Notes under the pieces: model-generated
Seen by the model: the letters and a program-made list of their open reading frames with translations, nothing else
The model's database searches: none
Told to the model about the DNA's origin: nothing
Part shown: in pieces, positions 44,163-55,557 of the stretch
How positions within the stretch are numbered: the first letter of the stretch is position 1
How the letters are laid out: each line of letters begins with the position of its first letter
NCBI RefSeq assembly: GCF_007827695.1
Contig: NZ_VITA01000007.1
Span: 186,001-250,000 of the forward strand
Length of the DNA: 64,000 nucleotides
From: Sinorhizobium medicae
Lineage (GTDB): Bacteria > Pseudomonadota > Alphaproteobacteria > Rhizobiales > Rhizobiaceae
Reading direction: 5' to 3'
Program-made: the position numbers and the translations under genes

Positions 44163-45524
44163 ATGCCCGATGCCGTCTTCGACACGGCCAGTTATTTTCT
44201 TCGTTCCTTTACGCGGCCCTGCAGGATTCTCGTGGCCGTCTCCGGTGGCAGCGATTCGATGGGCGTGCTCATGGCCCTGCACGCGGCGATCGCAACAGGC
44301 GAGCACCCCGGATTTTCCCTTGCGGCCTGCACCGTCGATCACGCGCTGAGACCCCAGTCTGCCGAGGAAGCCGCCAGCGTTGCTGCCTTCTGCAGAACGC
44401 TTGACATCGCTCACCGCACCCGCCGCTGGGAGGGCGCGAAGCCAGCGACCGGCATCCAGGCGGCGGCGCGGAAGATACGTTACGAATTGCTCGCCGTTGC
44501 CGCCGAGGCGCTTGGCGCCGACTGCATCGTCACGGGCCATACGCGCGAAGACCAGCACGAAACGATCGAAATGCGCCGCGCTCGCTCAAACGGCCCCGGT
44601 ATAGACGATGGGGAGGGTGAGGGGCATGGCGGTGCGGGCATGGCCGCAACCATGCTTTACGGGCGACGGGTCTGGGTTCTGCGGCCGTTTCTGCGTTTGG
44701 GGCGCGCCGAGATCCGAAGCTTTCTCGACGCACGCGCCGTCGCCTGGATCGACGATCCGAGCAACGCCAACCACGCCTTCGAGCGGGTTCGGGTTCGTGC
44801 CAGGATCGCGGCCTCAGACGATATGCAGATGCCCTTGTGGGGTGGACGGCAGCGCGCTGCTTCTTCGGCGGCAGCGGCCGGGCTGATCGAGGATCGCATC
44901 CGCGTTCATGAGGCGCTGGTCGCGGAGATTACTGCGGAGAACGCTGGTGCAACGGACGATCCGGACTGGCGCCGAGCGCTCCTGATCGTCGCTTCGGCTC
45001 TCGGCGGCCGCGATCATCTGCCCGCACGGGCAACGGTGCAGCGGCTTTCGGAGTTCCTGCGGGCCGGCAAGCCTGGCCGCATGACGGCGGGCCGGGTCGT
45101 CTTCGACCGACGTGCAGGCGGATTGTATCTTTACCGCGAGGCCCGCAACCTGCCCGTGCTTGCCCTTGGACCGGGCGGACAGGGACTGTGGGACGGGCGC
45201 TTCAAGATAACGAGCGGCGGACCAGCCCTCGTCGTTACCGCTGACGCATCGGGGAGACGATCGGCCCAGAGGCTTATTGACGCAGGGCTGCCAATGGGGA
45301 TTGTCAAGCGCGCATCCACGGTGGCACCAGGCATCGCGCCGGCGGATGCCGCGGGAATCGCCTACGGCGAGGCTCTGGCCGAAATCGAGTATAACATTGC
45401 GCCTTTCGACACCTTTTTGCCGGGTTTCGACAGGATCATGGCGGATGCGGTCGCCGTGTCTTTCGGGCGTGAACGATACCCCGCTCCGCCAGTGCATGAT
45501 GTTTTGACAGAAATGGGAATGTAA
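44163..45524 (+). CDS. tilS: tRNA(Ile)-lysidine synthase TilS
   Basis: 453 residues. The PP-loop ATP-binding motif ILVAVSGGSDSMGVL and the following CTVDHALRPQSAEEA, GHTREDQHET region are typical. TilS attaches lysine to C34 of the CAU-anticodon tRNA(Ile), changing its reading to AUA, and is essential. The order tilS-ftsH is widely conserved. It starts 11 bases after cpoB. Confidence 0.92.
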   Translation: MPDAVFDTASYFLRSFTRPCRILVAVSGGSDSMGVLMALHAAIATGEHPGFSLAACTVDHALRPQSAEEAASVAAFCRTLDIAHRTRRWEGAKPATGIQAAARKIRYELLAVAAEALGADCIVTGHTREDQHETIEMRRARSNGPGIDDGEGEGHGGAGMAATMLYGRRVWVLRPFLRLGRAEIRSFLDARAVAWIDDPSNANHAFERVRVRARIAASDDMQMPLWGGRQRAASSAAAAGLIEDRIRVHEALVAEITAENAGATDDPDWRRALLIVASALGGRDHLPARATVQRLSEFLRAGKPGRMTAGRVVFDRRAGGLYLYREARNLPVLALGPGGQGLWDGRFKITSGGPALVVTADASGRRSAQRLIDAGLPMGIVKRASTVAPGIAPADAAGIAYGEALAEIEYNIAPFDTFLPGFDRIMADAVAVSFGRERYPAPPVHDVLTEMGM

Positions 45525-45536
45525 CCGGCGGTTTTC

Positions 45537-45565
45537 CTTGGCAAGATCATCCCGGATACCTATGT
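45537..45565 (+). promoter_or_regulatory. Probable promoter of ftsH
   Basis: CTTGGC, exactly 17 bases, then CTATGT: one mismatch in each box from CTTGAC-N17-CTATAT. The predicted start is near 45572, about 50 bases before the ftsH ATG. Confidence 0.6.
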
Positions 45566-45623
45566 TAGGACCAAGAATACAGCCTGGCGAATGCGCGGGT
45601 TGCGACAGGTTCCGGGGAGTTCG

Positions 45624-47561
<1,938 letters not shown>

Positions 47562-47996
47562 GCTCGATGCATGTTCAGATCAGATGCCGCCGCTCCGAAA
47601 GGGGCGGCGGCATTTCTTAAAGCACTTCCCCCGAGGAAGAGCAGTTTTCGTGCTCTCGCCTGGGCCGATCCGGCCGAAAACATCTTGCAGCGAAGGATAC
47701 CGTTGTTACGCGCTGTAATGATTTCTGATGTTATGATCGGTGCCGTTTAGCAGGGTTTTGTGCCAAATATGGCGCCGGGCCACTTGATTTTCCCGATGCG
47801 ATCGGGAAGGGCGTTGGACAGAGAGCGGCATGATGGGAGAGCGGCATGAGGGACGGAAGGCCGCTTCAATTTTCTCATTCCGCTGTCGGCATGGGTCTGC
47901 AGGCGGGGTCGCGGGATGATGAAGGCCAATCGGGGAACACGCAGGCAGACGCGGCCGGGGCAAGCGGCGACGCCCAAAGAGGACAATGGAGTTTCT
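47562..47996. other. Intergenic region ftsH / glmM
   Basis: 435 bases. It holds the ftsH terminator at its start, then a 16-base unit (GAGAGCGGCATGATGG and a one-base variant) repeated in tandem at 47821-47852. No ORF is convincing. The glmM promoter should lie here but no clear consensus match stands out. Confidence 0.5.
47584..47616 (+). terminator. Rho-independent terminator of ftsH
   Basis: A 13-base stem capped by a GAAA tetraloop (ATGCCGCCGCTCC pairing with GGGGCGGCGGCAT) followed by TTCTT, 22 bases after the ftsH stop. Confidence 0.8.
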
Positions 47997-49352
47997 ATGA
48001 AGCGCAAATATTTCGGCACCGATGGTATTCGCGGCCAATCCAATATATTTCCGATGACGCCGGACCTCGCGATGCGGGTCGGTATTGCAGTAGGAACCAT
48101 TTTCAGAAACGGAGCTCACCGCCACCGCGTGGTGATCGGCAAGGACACGCGTCTTTCCGGCTACATGCTTGAAAATGCGATGGTCGCCGGATTCACGGCG
48201 GCCGGGCTCGACGTGTTTCTCCTCGGTCCGATCCCGACGCCCGGCGTCGCCATGCTGACCCGTTCGCTGAGGGCTGATATCGGCGTGATGATCTCGGCCT
48301 CTCACAACGCGTTCCGCGACAACGGCATCAAGCTCTTCGGACCCGATGGCTACAAGCTTTCCGACGACATCGAGGAAAAGATCGAGGAACTGCTGGATCA
48401 GGACATGACCCGCCAGCTTGCAAAACCGGAGGACATCGGCCGGGCGAAGCGGGTCGACGGCGACATCTATCGCTATATCGAGCAGGCCAAGCGGACGCTG
48501 CCGCGCGACGTTACGCTGACAGGGCTCAGAATCGCGATCGATTGCGCCAACGGTGCCGCCTACAAGGTCGCCCCCTCCGCCCTTTGGGAGCTCGGCGCCG
48601 AGGTCGTTCCCATCGGGACCGAACCCAATGGCGTCAACATCAATCTCGAATGCGGGTCGACGCATCCGGCCGCGCTGCAGAAGAAGGTGCACGAGGTGAG
48701 GGCGGACATCGGCATCGCGCTCGATGGAGATGCCGACCGTGTATTGATCATCGATGAAGAGGGCCAGGTCATCGATGGAGACCAGCTCATGGCGGTGATC
48801 GCCGACAGTTGGGCAGCCGACGGCATGCTCAAGGGTGGCGGCATTGCCGCGACCGTCATGTCGAATCTCGGTCTCGAACGCTACCTCCAGGCGCGTCGGC
48901 TCAAACTCCACCGCACCAAGGTCGGCGACCGCTACGTCGTCGAGCAGATGCGCCAGGACGGCCTGAACGTCGGTGGCGAACAGTCCGGCCATATCGTGCT
49001 TTCCGACTTCGGAACGACGGGTGACGGGCTTGTCGCGGCTCTGCAGATCCTTGCAGTCGTCAAACGCCAGGGCAAGACGGTGAGCGAGATATGCCGCCGT
49101 TTCGAGCCGGTGCCGCAGGTCCTGAAAAACGTGCGGATTTCGGCAGGAAAGCCGCTGGAAGATGCCGGGGTCAAGCAGGCGATTGCCGATGCGGAGGCGC
49201 AGCTCGCCAAGAACGGGCGGCTGCTCATCCGTCCCTCCGGCACCGAACCGCTGATCCGCGTCATGGCGGAAGGCGACGATCGCGGAAAGGTCGAGCGCAT
49301 CGTCGACGAACTTGTCAGCGTGATCGGCGCCGTACGCAACGCCGCTGCCTGA
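47997..49352 (+). CDS. glmM: Phosphoglucosamine mutase
   Basis: 451 residues. The phosphoserine loop is MISASHNAF (serine about 102), metal binding DGDADRVLI, and the sugar-binding GGEQSGH and C-terminal [12 protein letters not shown]. It interconverts glucosamine 6-phosphate and 1-phosphate for UDP-GlcNAc, and so feeds wall and lipopolysaccharide synthesis. ATG 47997 has GGAG about 6 bases upstream and matches the family start; an upstream ATG at 47916 adds an unconserved extension. Confidence 0.95.
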   Translation: MKRKYFGTDGIRGQSNIFPMTPDLAMRVGIAVGTIFRNGAHRHRVVIGKDTRLSGYMLENAMVAGFTAAGLDVFLLGPIPTPGVAMLTRSLRADIGVMISASHNAFRDNGIKLFGPDGYKLSDDIEEKIEELLDQDMTRQLAKPEDIGRAKRVDGDIYRYIEQAKRTLPRDVTLTGLRIAIDCANGAAYKVAPSALWELGAEVVPIGTEPNGVNINLECGSTHPAALQKKVHEVRADIGIALDGDADRVLIIDEEGQVIDGDQLMAVIADSWAADGMLKGGGIAATVMSNLGLERYLQARRLKLHRTKVGDRYVVEQMRQDGLNVGGEQSGHIVLSDFGTTGDGLVAALQILAVVKRQGKTVSEICRRFEPVPQVLKNVRISAGKPLEDAGVKQAIADAEAQLAKNGRLLIRPSGTEPLIRVMAEGDDRGKVERIVDELVSVIGAVRNAAA

Positions 49353-49486
49353 GCTTGGAAAGAAAGCGCAGCTTCGGGCTCTCATCCGCCGGCGGGGAGG
49401 TGCAGGCGGATGAGGGGCAAGCACTGCACGTGAATACAAGCGAGCTAATACTGCCAACGGTTAATATTCAAGGTAAATTTTTGTAG

Positions 49487-49502
49487 TTAATCAGCGATTA
49501 AC
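49487..49502 (+). promoter_or_regulatory. CtrA-type binding site upstream of the first OMP gene
   Basis: Exact TTAA-N7-TTAA (spacer TCAGCGA) ending in CC, 92 bases before the start of the outer-membrane protein gene. The surrounding 60 bases are unusually AT-rich, as at a promoter. Confidence 0.6.
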
Positions 49503-49593
49503 CTTTACCCTTCAGTGTGCGTCGAAGCATACGGACAGTCACGACTGTGTTTGTCGGTCGTTCAAGAATACTCTAATGTATTGGGGTTGGGGC

Positions 49594-50421
49594 ATGAAGA
49601 AGATTTTCAGGGGCGTTGCCGCGGCTCTGCTAAGCGGCACGCCGGTATATGCGGCGGACGTCTATCAGCCGCCGGTGGAAGCACCTTTCGTCGAGCAGCC
49701 GGTGGAGGTCGTGCAAAGCAGCGGCTGGTATCTGCGCGGCGACGTCGGATATGCTTGGAATGATCTGCGCGGAGCGCACTATTTTCAAGGCTCGAACAGC
49801 AACCTGGTCGATTTCGACAGGGCCGATGTCGATGATTCCTACGTGCTCGGTGGGGGTGTCGGATACCAGATCAACAACTATCTGCGCGCCGACCTCACGC
49901 TCGATTATCTCGGCGAGTCCGACTTCAACGGTTCTACCACGGGCGGTTGCGGGGTTGCGGTCAATTGCGTCTCGAACGATGTCGCATCGATGTCCGCCTG
50001 GAGCCTGCTCGCCAATGCCTATGTTGACATCGGCACCTACGGCGCCTTTACCCCCTATGTCGGTGCCGGTATCGGTGGCACCAGGGTAAAGTGGGGAACG
50101 CTGCGCAACACCAGTTGCGATGTTACCGATCCGAGCAACTGCGACCCCACGGTCGAGCATAAGGGCGAAAGCGATTGGCGCTTCACCTATGCGCTGATGG
50201 CCGGTACCGCGGTGGATCTCACCTGCAATCTCAAGGCCGATGTCGGTTACCGCTTCCGCCACATCAATGGCGGCGACATGTTCGGGTACAATCTGAACAG
50301 CGGTCCGGCCTATGACAAAGACATCTATGTTCACGAGGCGCGGGCCGGCCTGCGCTATTCTTTCGGCAACAATTGCGAGGCGGCCTATGTACCGCCGGCG
50401 GAGCCGATCGTTTACAAGTGA
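49594..50421 (+). CDS. Outer-membrane beta-barrel protein (Omp25/Opa-like), copy 1
   Basis: 275 residues. A signal peptide (KKIFRGVAAALLSGTPVYAA) is followed by a small-barrel porin-family pattern with alternating hydrophobic strands: SGWYLRGDVGYAWN, YVLGGGVGYQINNYLRADLTLDY, AFTPYVGAGIGGTRVKW, FTYALMAGTAVDL and a C-terminal strand. The four-Cys content and the strand pattern are shared with the gene at 50613, so the two are tandem paralogues. ATG 49594 is chosen for the signal peptide. Function: probably a structural or adhesive surface protein. A CtrA-type site lies upstream. Confidence 0.8.
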   Translation: MKKIFRGVAAALLSGTPVYAADVYQPPVEAPFVEQPVEVVQSSGWYLRGDVGYAWNDLRGAHYFQGSNSNLVDFDRADVDDSYVLGGGVGYQINNYLRADLTLDYLGESDFNGSTTGGCGVAVNCVSNDVASMSAWSLLANAYVDIGTYGAFTPYVGAGIGGTRVKWGTLRNTSCDVTDPSNCDPTVEHKGESDWRFTYALMAGTAVDLTCNLKADVGYRFRHINGGDMFGYNLNSGPAYDKDIYVHEARAGLRYSFGNNCEAAYVPPAEPIVYK

Positions 50422-50494
50422 TCCTGTCAACCCTGCGTGTTCAGGCGGGCCGCCCTTCCGTTGAGGCGGCCTGTCGAAATCCTAAAATACATGG

Positions 50495-50510
50495 TTAACC
50501 CATAGTTAAC
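50495..50510 (+). promoter_or_regulatory. CtrA-type binding site upstream of the second OMP gene
   Basis: Exact TTAA-N7-TTAAC (spacer CCCATAG), with a third TTAAC half-site at 50526. It lies 103 bases before the gene start at 50613, nearly the same distance as in the paralogue. Confidence 0.6.
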
Positions 50511-50612
50511 CCGTGCCTGCAATAGTTAACGCTGATGGCCGGTTTCGTGTGCGGCGCCTTGGATCGCCAAATCCGCAGCACTTCGAAAATGGCCCCAGCG
50601 AGAGGGCATGGC

Positions 50613-51410
50613 ATGGATTGGCGACGGGGACTTTGCAGTGTGGCGTTCTGCGCCGGCCTTTCGGCGCCCTTCTTCGCACAGGCCGCCGATGAAGATTTTC
50701 TGGACGCGCCCGAAATCACGATCTCGTCAGAAGAAGCCGCCGGTGGCGGCCTGTATCTGCGTGGCGACATAGGCTATGCGGCCTGGCTGGACGAAGGAGA
50801 TCCCTACTATCGTTCCCCCGGCTCGGGCAATGTGGCCTTCGACAATGCACGTTTCGAAGAGCCGGCCTCCGCCACGATCGGCCTGGGGTATCAGTTCACC
50901 GATGTAATTCGTGCCGACCTTACGGCCGAATATTTCGAGGGCCGCTTCGACGGGACCTCGCTCTCCGCCCCCCCCTGCGCGGGAGAGGGTGCGGGGACAG
51001 GGTGCGCCTTTTCCCATCGCGCCAATTTTTCCGCGCTCGGACTAATGGCAAACGGCTATGTCGATCTGGCGACGCTTGCCGGTTTCACGCCCTATCTCGG
51101 TGCCGGTATCGGAGCGACCCGGATCGACTGGAAAACGGCTCATGAGACATCGTCTTGCGTCGGGCCAGGCGGTGCATGCTCCGGTAACGCCGGCGGCGCT
51201 TCCTACGGCGGACGGGACAGCTGGCGCTTTACCTATGCCCTCATGGCGGGCGTCTCCTATGACGTCACGGACCGGCTGAAGTTCGATGCCGGCTATCGCT
51301 ATTCGCAAATCTCGGACGGTGACATGTTCGGCTCCGGGGACGCGCAGGGCTACGACGATGGGCTCTCGCGCCATGAATTCCGCGTTGGACTGCGTTTCGC
51401 GCTTTGGTAA
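50613..51410 (+). CDS. Outer-membrane beta-barrel protein (Omp25/Opa-like), copy 2
   Basis: 265 residues. Signal peptide (RRGLCSVAFCAGLSAPFFAQAA), then strands GLYLRGDIGYAAW, ATIGLGYQFTDVIRADLTAEYFEG, AGFTPYLGAGIGATRIDWK, WRFTYALMAGVSYDVTDRLKFDAGYRY, ending HEFRVGLRFALW, whose final aromatic residue is the usual signal for outer-membrane insertion. It follows the related gene on the same strand after 191 bases. ATG 50613 (MDWRRG) is used with GAGAGGG upstream; ATG 50589 is in frame but would lengthen the signal. Confidence 0.78.
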   Translation: MDWRRGLCSVAFCAGLSAPFFAQAADEDFLDAPEITISSEEAAGGGLYLRGDIGYAAWLDEGDPYYRSPGSGNVAFDNARFEEPASATIGLGYQFTDVIRADLTAEYFEGRFDGTSLSAPPCAGEGAGTGCAFSHRANFSALGLMANGYVDLATLAGFTPYLGAGIGATRIDWKTAHETSSCVGPGGACSGNAGGASYGGRDSWRFTYALMAGVSYDVTDRLKFDAGYRYSQISDGDMFGSGDAQGYDDGLSRHEFRVGLRFALW

Positions 51411-51504
51411 TGCAGCGCCGGTTTGCTTTAAACGGCAAAAGTTTCTTCAAACACGACGCTGCCGCTTGACTTCCTCTCCGAGCCGCAATATCCCCGACAG
51501 CGGG

Positions 51505-51547
51505 ACACCCCTCCCCAACGAGGGGCTTCTATCTGAGAGGATAGCAT
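51505..51547 (+). promoter_or_regulatory. serC leader RNA motif
   Basis: Two adjacent hairpins stand directly before serC: CCCCT/AGGGG (51508-51525) and CTATC/GATAG (51529-51544). The second contains the Shine-Dalgarno sequence GAGAGG and ends 3 bases before the ATG. This is the layout of the alphaproteobacterial serC motif, whose final stem covers the ribosome-binding site and is thought to regulate serine synthesis; its ligand is not known. Confidence 0.75.
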
Positions 51548-52726
51548 ATGACGAAGCCTGCCAAGCCGGCCCAGCGCCCGGCCAATACCCATTTTTCTTC
51601 TGGCCCTTGCGCCAAGCGTCCCGGCTGGACGCTCGAAGCTCTCTCCGACGCTCCGCTCGGTCGCTCGCACCGCGCCAAGATCGGTAAGACGAAGCTCAAG
51701 CAAGCCATCGATCTGACCCGTGAAATCCTCGAAGTGCCGGCCGATTACCGCATCGGCATCGTACCCGCTTCCGACACCGGTGCTGTCGAAATGGCGCTCT
51801 GGTCGATGCTCGGCGCCCGCGGCGTCGACATGCTGGCCTGGGAAAGCTTCGGTTCAGGCTGGGTCACCGACGTGGTCAAGCAGTTGAAGCTTGCCGATGT
51901 CCGTCGGCTGGAGGCCGATTACGGTGAACTGCCGGACCTTTCCAGGGTCGATTTCGACCGCGACGTGGTCTTCACCTGGAACGGTACCACCTCGGGTGTA
52001 CGTGTCCCGGATGCCGATTTCATTCCTTCCGGCCGCAAGGGCCTGACCATCTGCGATGCGACCTCCGCCGCCTTCGCCCAGGCGCTCGACTTTGCCAAGC
52101 TCGACGTCGTCACCTTCTCCTGGCAGAAGGTGCTGGGCGGAGAGGGCGCCCATGGTGTGCTGATCCTCAGTCCTCGGGCCGTGGAGCGCCTGGAAACCTA
52201 CGTCCCCGCCTGGCCGCTGCCGAAGATCTTCCGCATGACAAAGGGCGGCAAGCTGATCGAGGGCATCTTCACGGGCGAGACGATCAATACGCCGTCCATG
52301 CTCTGCGTCGAAGACTATATCGACGCGCTTCTCTGGGCGAAATCGGTCGGTGGCCTAAAGGGCCTGACGGCGCGCGCCGATGCCAACGCCGAGGTCATCC
52401 ATCGTTTCGTTGCAGCCAATGACTGGATCGTCAACCTCGCGGTGAAGCCCGAAACGCGGTCCAATACGTCGGTGTGCCTGAGGATTGTCGACGGCGACGT
52501 ATCGGCGCTCGACGCGGACGCGCAGGGAGCCTTCGCCAAGGGCGTCGTGGCCCTCCTCGAGAAGGAAGGCGTTGCTTTCGACATCGGCCATTATCGCGAC
52601 GCTCCGTCCGGACTTCGCATCTGGGCCGGGGCGACGATCGAAACGTCCGACATGGAAGCCCTGATGCCTTGGCTCGCCTGGGCATTCGAGACCCAGAAGG
52701 CGACGCTGTCGCAGGTCGCCGCCTGA
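51548..52726 (+). CDS. serC: Phosphoserine aminotransferase
   Basis: 392 residues. PLP enzyme with the lysine in [16 protein letters not shown] and alphaproteobacterial features ([24 protein letters not shown]). It makes phosphoserine from 3-phosphohydroxypyruvate and glutamate. The serA product supplies its substrate and is encoded 79 bases downstream, so the two form a serine operon. A serC leader RNA covers the start. Confidence 0.95.
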   Translation: MTKPAKPAQRPANTHFSSGPCAKRPGWTLEALSDAPLGRSHRAKIGKTKLKQAIDLTREILEVPADYRIGIVPASDTGAVEMALWSMLGARGVDMLAWESFGSGWVTDVVKQLKLADVRRLEADYGELPDLSRVDFDRDVVFTWNGTTSGVRVPDADFIPSGRKGLTICDATSAAFAQALDFAKLDVVTFSWQKVLGGEGAHGVLILSPRAVERLETYVPAWPLPKIFRMTKGGKLIEGIFTGETINTPSMLCVEDYIDALLWAKSVGGLKGLTARADANAEVIHRFVAANDWIVNLAVKPETRSNTSVCLRIVDGDVSALDADAQGAFAKGVVALLEKEGVAFDIGHYRDAPSGLRIWAGATIETSDMEALMPWLAWAFETQKATLSQVAA

Positions 52727-52805
52727 TCCTATGCGACTGCATCGCTCCCTGAGGGGCGGAGCACGATCCCCAATCGCTCAGACCTGTTTCTTCAAGGAGG
52801 CCTCC

Positions 52806-54401
52806 ATGGCACCTCGCGTTCTCGTATCCGATGAACTCTCTGAAACCGCCGTCCAGATCTTCCGCGACCACGGCGTGGAAGTCGATTTCCAGCCCAAGCT
52901 CGGCAAGGACAAGGAGAAGCTCGCCGAAATCATCGGCAATTACGACGGCCTTGCCATTCGCTCGGCCACCAAAGTGACCGAAAAGCTGATCGCCGCGGCC
53001 ACCAATCTCAAGGTCGTCGGCCGCGCCGGTATCGGCGTCGACAATGTCGACATTCCCGCGGCTTCTCGCCGCGGCATCATCGTGATGAACACGCCGTTCG
53101 GCAATTCAATCACCACTGCCGAGCACGCCATCGCGCTGATGTTTGCCGTTGCCCGGCAGCTTCCCGCCGCCGACGGTTCGACCCAGGCCGGCAAGTGGGA
53201 GAAGTCGAAGTTCATGGGTGTCGAGATCACCGGCAAGGTGCTCGGGGTCATCGGCGCCGGCAATATAGGCTCGATCGTCTGTGCCCGTGCAATCGGGCTC
53301 AAGATGCATGTCATTGCTTACGATCCCTTCCTGTCGAAGGAGCGGGCCGAGGAAATGGGCGTGGCCAAGGTCGAGCTCGACGAGCTCCTCGCCCAGGCTG
53401 ATTTCATCAGCCTGCACGTGCCGCTGACGGACAAGACCCGCAGCATCCTGAATGCGGAGGCGATCGCCAAGGCCAAGCCGGGCGTGCGCATCATCAATTG
53501 CGCTCGAGGCGGCCTCGTCGATGAGAAGGCGCTTGCCGAGGCCATCAAGTCCGGGCATGTCGCCGGCGCCGGTTTCGACGTATTCGAAGTGGAGCCCGCC
53601 ACAGATAGTCCGCTCTTCGGTCTGCCAAATGTCGTCTGCACGCCGCATCTCGGCGCCTCGACGACCGAGGCGCAGGAAAACGTCGCTCTGCAAGTTGCCG
53701 AGCAGATGTCGGAATACCTCGTCAAGGGCGCGGTCACCAACGCCATCAACATGCCGTCGATCACGGCCGAGGAGGCGCCGATGCTCAAGCCCTTCATCCG
53801 GCTTGCGGATGTTCTCGGCGCCTTTGTCGGGCAGGTCACCGAAAGCGCCATCAAGGAGATCGAGATACTCTATGACGGCTCGACCGCGGCGATGAACACG
53901 AAAGCGCTGACGAGCGCGGCTCTCGCAGGTCTGATCCGGCCGCAGGTCGCCGACGTCAACATGGTTTCGGCTCCGGTGATGATCAAGGAAAAGGGTGTCA
54001 TTCTTTCCGAGGTCAAGCGCGACAAGACGGGCGTTTTCGACGGCTACATCAAACTTACGGTGAAGACGGCGAACCAGACCCGCTCGGTCGCCGGTACGGT
54101 CTTCTCCGACGGCAAGCCGCGCTTCATCCAGATCAAGGGCATCAATCTCGACGCGGATGTCGGCGCCCACATGGTCTACCTGACCAATACCGACGTTCCC
54201 GGCATGATCGGCTTCATCGGCTCCACACTCGGCGACGCCGGCGTCAACATCGCGAACTTCCAGCTCGGCCGCGAGAAGCAGGGCGGCGATGCGATCGCGC
54301 TGCTTTACGTCGACGGTCCGGTTTCGGAGACCGTGCTCGACAGGCTGCGCGCAAACGAAGCGATCCGCCAGGCGAAGCCGCTGGTGTTCAATATCGACTG
54401 A
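52806..54401 (+). CDS. serA: D-3-phosphoglycerate dehydrogenase
   Basis: 531 residues, the long form with an intervening domain and a C-terminal ACT domain. NAD binding is GVIGAGNIGSIV; the catalytic Arg, Glu and His lie in INCARGGLVDEKAL, FDVFEVEPA and VCTPHLGAST. The ACT domain (YLTNTDVPGMIGF-GSTLGDAGVN) begins near residue 455 and usually senses serine. It catalyses the first step of serine synthesis. ATG 52806 has AAGGAGG upstream; an earlier ATG at 52731 adds 25 unrelated residues. Confidence 0.95.
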   Translation: MAPRVLVSDELSETAVQIFRDHGVEVDFQPKLGKDKEKLAEIIGNYDGLAIRSATKVTEKLIAAATNLKVVGRAGIGVDNVDIPAASRRGIIVMNTPFGNSITTAEHAIALMFAVARQLPAADGSTQAGKWEKSKFMGVEITGKVLGVIGAGNIGSIVCARAIGLKMHVIAYDPFLSKERAEEMGVAKVELDELLAQADFISLHVPLTDKTRSILNAEAIAKAKPGVRIINCARGGLVDEKALAEAIKSGHVAGAGFDVFEVEPATDSPLFGLPNVVCTPHLGASTTEAQENVALQVAEQMSEYLVKGAVTNAINMPSITAEEAPMLKPFIRLADVLGAFVGQVTESAIKEIEILYDGSTAAMNTKALTSAALAGLIRPQVADVNMVSAPVMIKEKGVILSEVKRDKTGVFDGYIKLTVKTANQTRSVAGTVFSDGKPRFIQIKGINLDADVGAHMVYLTNTDVPGMIGFIGSTLGDAGVNIANFQLGREKQGGDAIALLYVDGPVSETVLDRLRANEAIRQAKPLVFNID

Positions 54402-54420
54402 GCGGCACCCGGGCTTCAAT

Positions 54421-54458
54421 TGACTCCACCCTCCCACTTGTGGGGAGGGGTGGAGTCA
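54421..54458. terminator. Bidirectional hairpin between serA and the DMT transporter
   Basis: TGACTCCACCCTCCCA and a matching right arm (TGGGGAGGGGTGGAGTCA) form a long stem between two convergent genes. There is no real T tail on either strand, so it is a terminator by position and may also be a dispersed repeat. Confidence 0.55.
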
Positions 54459-54460
54459 TA

Positions 54461-55351
54461 TCATTGCGGAGGCTTCGGCCGCCCTCGCTCGGCGACGGCG
54501 ATGCCGCCGAGGACGAGCGCCAGCGCCACCAGATGGAACGGGCGGAAGATCTCTTCGACAAGCAGCACCGAGAGAAGTGTCCCGAACACCGGAATGGCAT
54601 TGATGAACAGGCCGGCGCGGTTGGCGCCGATCATCTCCACGCCGCGTACATAGAGGACCTGCGACATCAGCGAGGGGAAGATCGCCGCATAGAGCACGAT
54701 CGCCCATCCGGTCGCGTCCGGCATGATCGCCGCGTCTTTTCCGATTTCCCACACGAGAAGCGGTATTGCGCTCAGCAGCGCCCCGAAGGCCGGAGCAGCT
54801 ATGAAGCTCTGCCAATGCATAGCGGGCTTCCAGCGTAGCGCGACCGTATAGGCGGCATAGACGATGCAGGCGAGTATCATGAGTGCGTCGCCGAAATTGA
54901 AGCTCAGGCGCACGAGGCTTGCAAGATCGCCATGGGCTGCGGTGATGAGCACGCCGATCAACGTCACGGTAAAACCTATGACCTGGGCGAAAGACGCCTT
55001 CATCTTGAAAAGCGCGAAATTGAAGATGAAGATCAGCATCGGAATGCCGGCCTGAAGGATCACCGCGTTGATGGCGCTCGTGTATTGCACGGCGGAATAA
55101 AGGAACGCATTGAACATGGTGAAGCCGATGGCGCCGTAGGCGAGGAGTTGCAGCCAGTGCTGGCGGATCTTTTGCCAGTCGCGACGGATCTGCGGCGTCA
55201 TCAGCACCAGGATGACCGCCAGCGCGATCAGCCAGCGGAGCGTCGTCAGCATCATCGGGCTGACGTGCCCGACGGCCATCTTGCCTGCAACCGAATTGCC
55301 GCCCCAAAAGAGCGCAGTAATGCTGAGATAGACATAGGCTCTGGCGTTCAC
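54461..55351 (-). CDS. DMT/EamA family transporter
   Basis: 296 residues with about ten membrane helices in two EamA repeats, from ARAYVYLSITALFWGGNSVAGKMAVG to LVALALVLGGIAVAERG. Such carriers export amino acids or other small molecules; the substrate is unknown. The start is uncertain: GTG 55351 gives a protein that begins at the first helix, while ATG 55438 adds 29 residues without membrane character. Neither has a clear ribosome-binding site. It is divergent from purA. Confidence 0.75.
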   Translation of the reverse strand: MNARAYVYLSITALFWGGNSVAGKMAVGHVSPMMLTTLRWLIALAVILVLMTPQIRRDWQKIRQHWLQLLAYGAIGFTMFNAFLYSAVQYTSAINAVILQAGIPMLIFIFNFALFKMKASFAQVIGFTVTLIGVLITAAHGDLASLVRLSFNFGDALMILACIVYAAYTVALRWKPAMHWQSFIAAPAFGALLSAIPLLVWEIGKDAAIMPDATGWAIVLYAAIFPSLMSQVLYVRGVEMIGANRAGLFINAIPVFGTLLSVLLVEEIFRPFHLVALALVLGGIAVAERGRPKPPQ

Positions 55352-55557
55352 GATGATGTGGTCCGTGAGGGGAAGGAGGAGGATTGCCGAACTGGCACGA
55401 GAGTTCGAGATATAGGCGCTAAATCCGCGGCTTGCCATTCAAAAAGGGCCGGCGACCGCTCATAACGGGGTCGCTTTCCGAAAGACAACACAGTATAGAT
55501 GCGCGGGTTTTGAGAACAGCGCACCTTCCGCATGCGCGCGTGAACAGGAAGAGAATT

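Noticed and set aside
47706-49457. 583-codon minus-strand ORF opposite glmM
   Set aside because: Antisense shadow; glmM on the plus strand has all catalytic motifs.
53106-54437. 443-codon minus-strand ORF opposite serA
   Set aside because: Antisense shadow of serA.
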